NCBI GenBank assembly: GCA_964496595.1
Contig: CAZCAI010000199.1
Location: 1-7,373 of the forward strand
Length of the DNA stretch: 7,373 nucleotides
DNA from: JAAAOZ01 sp964496595
Lineage (GTDB): Bacteria; Chloroflexota; Anaerolineae; B4-G1; SLSP01
Direction: 5' to 3'
The translations under genes and the position numbers were made by a program. Shown here piece after piece: positions 5,388 to 7,373 of the stretch. Under the pieces are notes generated by a model, which did no database searches, was not told the DNA's origin, and saw only the letters and a list, made by a program, of their open reading frames with translations. Numbering within the stretch: the first letter of the stretch is position 1; each line of letters begins with the position of its first letter.

Positions 5388-6938
5388 CTATACTGTTTCG
5401 ACTTCCCACGCCTCGACGCCGCGCTTCTCGGTGCTGAAGGCCTCGCCGATAAGCGTGACATCATCGCGGGCGGCGTACTTTTCGGCGTAGCCCCGCGCCT
5501 TGATCTGCGCGAGCGCCTCGTCGGCGCTGCCATCTAATTTGAACTCAAAGATGAAGACGCCCGCGTCCATCTCGATCACGGCGTCAATGCGCCCGCGATT
5601 GGTGCGCACTTCCGCATCGATGTGCAACCCGATCAACTTGAAGATCAGGTAGAAGATACTCTGGTAGTACTTCTCTTGCGAGAGTTGGATGTCGTAGGGA
5701 ATGTCGGCGAAGAAGACTTGCAAGGTCTCGAAGAAGCTCTCCCAATCCTGGGCGCGCATCGCCTGCGCTAATTGTTGGAGGTAGCTGCCCACCAGTCCGT
5801 TTTTGACCGGCGTGAAGGCGCTCAAGAGATATTTTGAGAAGGCATTTTCCACTTCGTAGTTGGGATAGTAGAGCTTGTAGAGTCTCGTTTCGGGATCATA
5901 CGCTTTGATGGTGAGGTAGCCGGTCTGAAAAAGCAACGGGATCACGCCCAAATCACCGACTTCGTAGCTGCTGAATGCCAATTCATCGACGAGCAAGTTG
6001 TCCATCAATTGGATGTTGTATCCCTTCTCTTTGATCAGCTTGATCAAGAACGTTGGTGTGCCGGTCTCGAACCAATAGTTGCGAAAATCTTGCATATCCA
6101 AGAGGAGCAGCAGGGAGAAAGGATTGTAGACCGGCGCGCAGCGTTTGGAAAAGCAGAAGCCATCATACCACGAGCGGATCTCTGCGCGCAGTTTGTCCAC
6201 AGACATCTCCTCGCTCTGGGCGAAGGCCTGGACGTACTCGCCCAGGTCGCGGTCGATTTCCTGTTCGGTCACGCCCAACAGTGTGGCGAAGCGATTATCC
6301 AATGTGATGTCTTGGAGATGATTGAATCCGGGGAAAGCTCCCGAGGGATTAAACTTAGTTGCACTGGTAAGAAAGGTAAAATGCAAATGCTCATCTAACG
6401 CTTTAAGGATAATGTAGAAACCCTTGAGCACCTCGCGAATGCGGCGCGCTTCTTCTGTGTCCTCGATGTTATCTAAAAGCGGTTTGTCGTATTCATCGAT
6501 GAGCACGACGACGCCCTTGCCGCTCTTGAGGGCCAGCTCAAAGATCAAATCGTAGAACTGTTCGTAGTATGCGCCTTCTTTTAGTTGCACACTGTGTAAT
6601 CTGGCGATCCGACCCAAAATTATCTTGAGGCCGTGCTCTAACTGCTCGGCCGTCGTGACTTTGAGTTGGCTAAGATCAATGCGGACGACGGGATGTACCT
6701 CCCACTCGTAGTCGCTCTCGTGGATCCACAGCCCTTCGAACAGCTCGCGGCGGCCGGCGAAGATCTCCGCCAGCGTGGAGAGCAGCAGCGTCTTACCGAA
6801 CCGGCGCGGGCGCGAGAGGAAGTAGACCTGGCCGGTGGTGATCAGGTTGTAGATGTCGCGCGTCTTATCAATGTAGAGGTAGTCGCGCTCGATGATGGTG
6901 CTGAAGGTCTGCACGCCCACGGGTAATGATTTACGCAT
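5388..6938 (-). CDS. AAA-ATPase-like protein with C-terminal PD-(D/E)XK nuclease domain (DUF1703 type)
   Basis: This 516-residue, two-domain protein opens with 'LPVGVQTFSTIIERDYLYIDKT', the standard start of the AAA-ATPase-like family. A P-loop variant follows (SRPRRFGKTLLLSTL, residues 42-56, Lys49-Thr50), then a Walker B-type 'VVVLIDEYDKPL' (143-154, acidic Asp148-Glu149). 'TSATKF' at 191-196 may be the sensor region. The C-terminus is a PD-(D/E)XK nuclease fold of the PDDEXK_9 kind: 'NRGRIDAVIEMDAGVFIFEFKLDGSADEALAQI' gives Asp452 and Glu465-x-Lys467. Length and domain order are normal for the family, and the protein looks intact. Its biological role is not established; relatives are numerous, often multicopy, and found in accessory DNA. 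ATG 6938 has GAGGAG 8-9 nt upstream. It starts 18 nt after the 83-residue antitoxin-like gene and lies 29 nt before mntA. Confidence 0.88.
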   Translation of the reverse strand: MRKSLPVGVQTFSTIIERDYLYIDKTRDIYNLITTGQVYFLSRPRRFGKTLLLSTLAEIFAGRRELFEGLWIHESDYEWEVHPVVRIDLSQLKVTTAEQLEHGLKIILGRIARLHSVQLKEGAYYEQFYDLIFELALKSGKGVVVLIDEYDKPLLDNIEDTEEARRIREVLKGFYIILKALDEHLHFTFLTSATKFNPSGAFPGFNHLQDITLDNRFATLLGVTEQEIDRDLGEYVQAFAQSEEMSVDKLRAEIRSWYDGFCFSKRCAPVYNPFSLLLLLDMQDFRNYWFETGTPTFLIKLIKEKGYNIQLMDNLLVDELAFSSYEVGDLGVIPLLFQTGYLTIKAYDPETRLYKLYYPNYEVENAFSKYLLSAFTPVKNGLVGSYLQQLAQAMRAQDWESFFETLQVFFADIPYDIQLSQEKYYQSIFYLIFKLIGLHIDAEVRTNRGRIDAVIEMDAGVFIFEFKLDGSADEALAQIKARGYAEKYAARDDVTLIGEAFSTEKRGVEAWEVETV

Positions 6939-6956
6939 CGTTATGGCTCCTCTCGA

Positions 6957-7208
6957 TTAAGATGGGCTGTATTTCTCCCAACGGTGTTCTGCTATCCATT
7001 GTTGAATTTCTTCATCTGTGGGGGCTGGTTGGTCGGTGGCGAGAAGTCCCAATGCTCTTGGTAGTGTCGCTTGCTTGGGTTGCGAAATCTCCACGTCAGA
7101 TTTTAGGGTGTTGAGGATGTCCTGTACCAGCGTAAAACGTCTCTCTAAGGGCCATTGGCAAATAGCCCGAAGAATGGACTCATACGTTTCGACTGTCAGT
7201 TCACTCAT
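6957..7208 (-). CDS. Small antitoxin-like protein, partner unidentified
   Basis: This is an 83-residue protein from ATG 7208, which has AAAGGAAA about 7 nt upstream. A start eight codons earlier is possible but lacks such a site. The first half is helical ('TVETYESILRAICQWPLERRFTLVQDILNTL'). The second half carries 'RALGLLATDQPAPTDEEIQQWIAEHRWEKY'. This 'G(L/I)LATDxPxPTDEE...EHRxEKY' ending resembles small antitoxin-like proteins that I recall from Chloroflexota and cyanobacteria, usually paired with a PIN toxin. In those, the C-terminal segment is the likely toxin-binding part. Here the next gene, 18 nt downstream, is the AAA-like/PD-(D/E)XK protein and not a PIN gene. It may be an orphan antitoxin or a regulator of that gene. 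The gene is real on spacing and ribosome site; the function is inferred. Confidence 0.6.
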   Translation of the reverse strand: MSELTVETYESILRAICQWPLERRFTLVQDILNTLKSDVEISQPKQATLPRALGLLATDQPAPTDEEIQQWIAEHRWEKYSPS

Positions 7209-7253
7209 TTTGGTTTCCTTTCGATGACGCACGGTTGATTAGTTTGTCTGAAT

Positions 7254-7373
7254 TTAAGTGGCGCTCATCATCCCTTCAGCGGCGCCTTTGGCGGCTTCAT
7301 TGATGAGCGTGCGCGCGCCGTCGGTGAGCATCTCGCGGGTCTCTTGCAGTGCGTGCTTGAGCTTTTCGTTGGC
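7254..7373 (-). CDS. C-terminal end of an unidentified protein
   Basis: On the minus strand the frame is open from the window edge to a TAA at 7254-7256, giving 39 codons. They start ANEKLKHALQETREMLTDGA and end GAAEGMMSAT. The segment is Ala-rich and predicted helical, with no recognisable motif. It ends 45 nt before the 83-residue gene on the same strand, and no terminator hairpin is seen in that gap, so it could be the first visible member of the same operon. No function can be assigned from this fragment. Confidence 0.5.
   Translation of the reverse strand, partial: ANEKLKHALQETREMLTDGARTLINEAAKGAAEGMMSAT

Noticed and set aside
7262..7309. 9-bp inverted repeat (CGCTCATCA and TGATGAGCG) near the right edge, considered as a terminator or site
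   Set aside because: The arms are 30 nt apart, both lie within coding sequence, and no T tract follows on either strand. A chance match within codons is more likely.

Overview
The window is bacterial chromosomal DNA. Codon use, strong AGGAGG-type ribosome sites and the mix of families suggest an environmental, possibly Chloroflexota/Anaerolineae-like bacterium. That lineage is an inference from the look of the MiaB, the FAD oxidoreductase and the small antitoxin-like protein, not from a marker gene. Nearly the whole window is coding. No rRNA, tRNA or CRISPR array is visible, and no classical insertion sequence.

Layout. Positions 1-761 (+) hold a two-gene toxin-antitoxin type module: the 3' part of a UPF0175 family antitoxin and a DUF3368 PIN-domain protein, closed by a strong terminator. 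Positions 890-1855 (+) hold a stand-alone Rpn/YhgA-type PD-(D/E)XK nuclease gene. It is followed by a second terminator whose 39-bp sequence is identical to the first, so the gene sits between direct repeats. From about 1941 to the right edge everything is on the minus strand and tightly packed. Read in the direction of transcription (right to left) the order is: the C-terminal end of an unidentified protein (7254-7373), an 83-residue antitoxin-like protein, a 516-residue AAA-like ATPase/PD-(D/E)XK protein, a MntA-type nucleotidyltransferase antitoxin, a HepT HEPN toxin, the tRNA methylthiotransferase MiaB, and an FAD-dependent amine-oxidase/protoporphyrinogen-oxidase-like flavoprotein.

How the genes fit together. 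Two genes look like ordinary metabolism (miaB and the flavoprotein) and are visibly richer in G+C. They are bordered by at least four accessory nuclease modules: UPF0175/PIN, Rpn, HepT/MntA and AAA-PD-(D/E)XK. The HepT/MntA pair is the best-supported functional unit. It has a complete GSx10DxD nucleotidyltransferase motif, a complete Rx4HxY HEPN motif and an 11-nt gene overlap. miaB starts 4 nt after hepT, with its ribosome site inside hepT, so a probable RNA-targeting toxin pair and a tRNA-modifying enzyme appear to share a transcript.

The most unusual structures are the duplicated terminator around rpn and a cluster of short tandem repeats at the 3' end of miaB. The repeats comprise a 9-nt array in codon register across the stop and a 7-nt array in the adjacent spacer. 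The strong ribosome site that favours a CTG start for the PIN gene is also unusual. I found no clear evidence of a wholly new system; the AAA-nuclease with its small antitoxin-like upstream partner is the best candidate for one.
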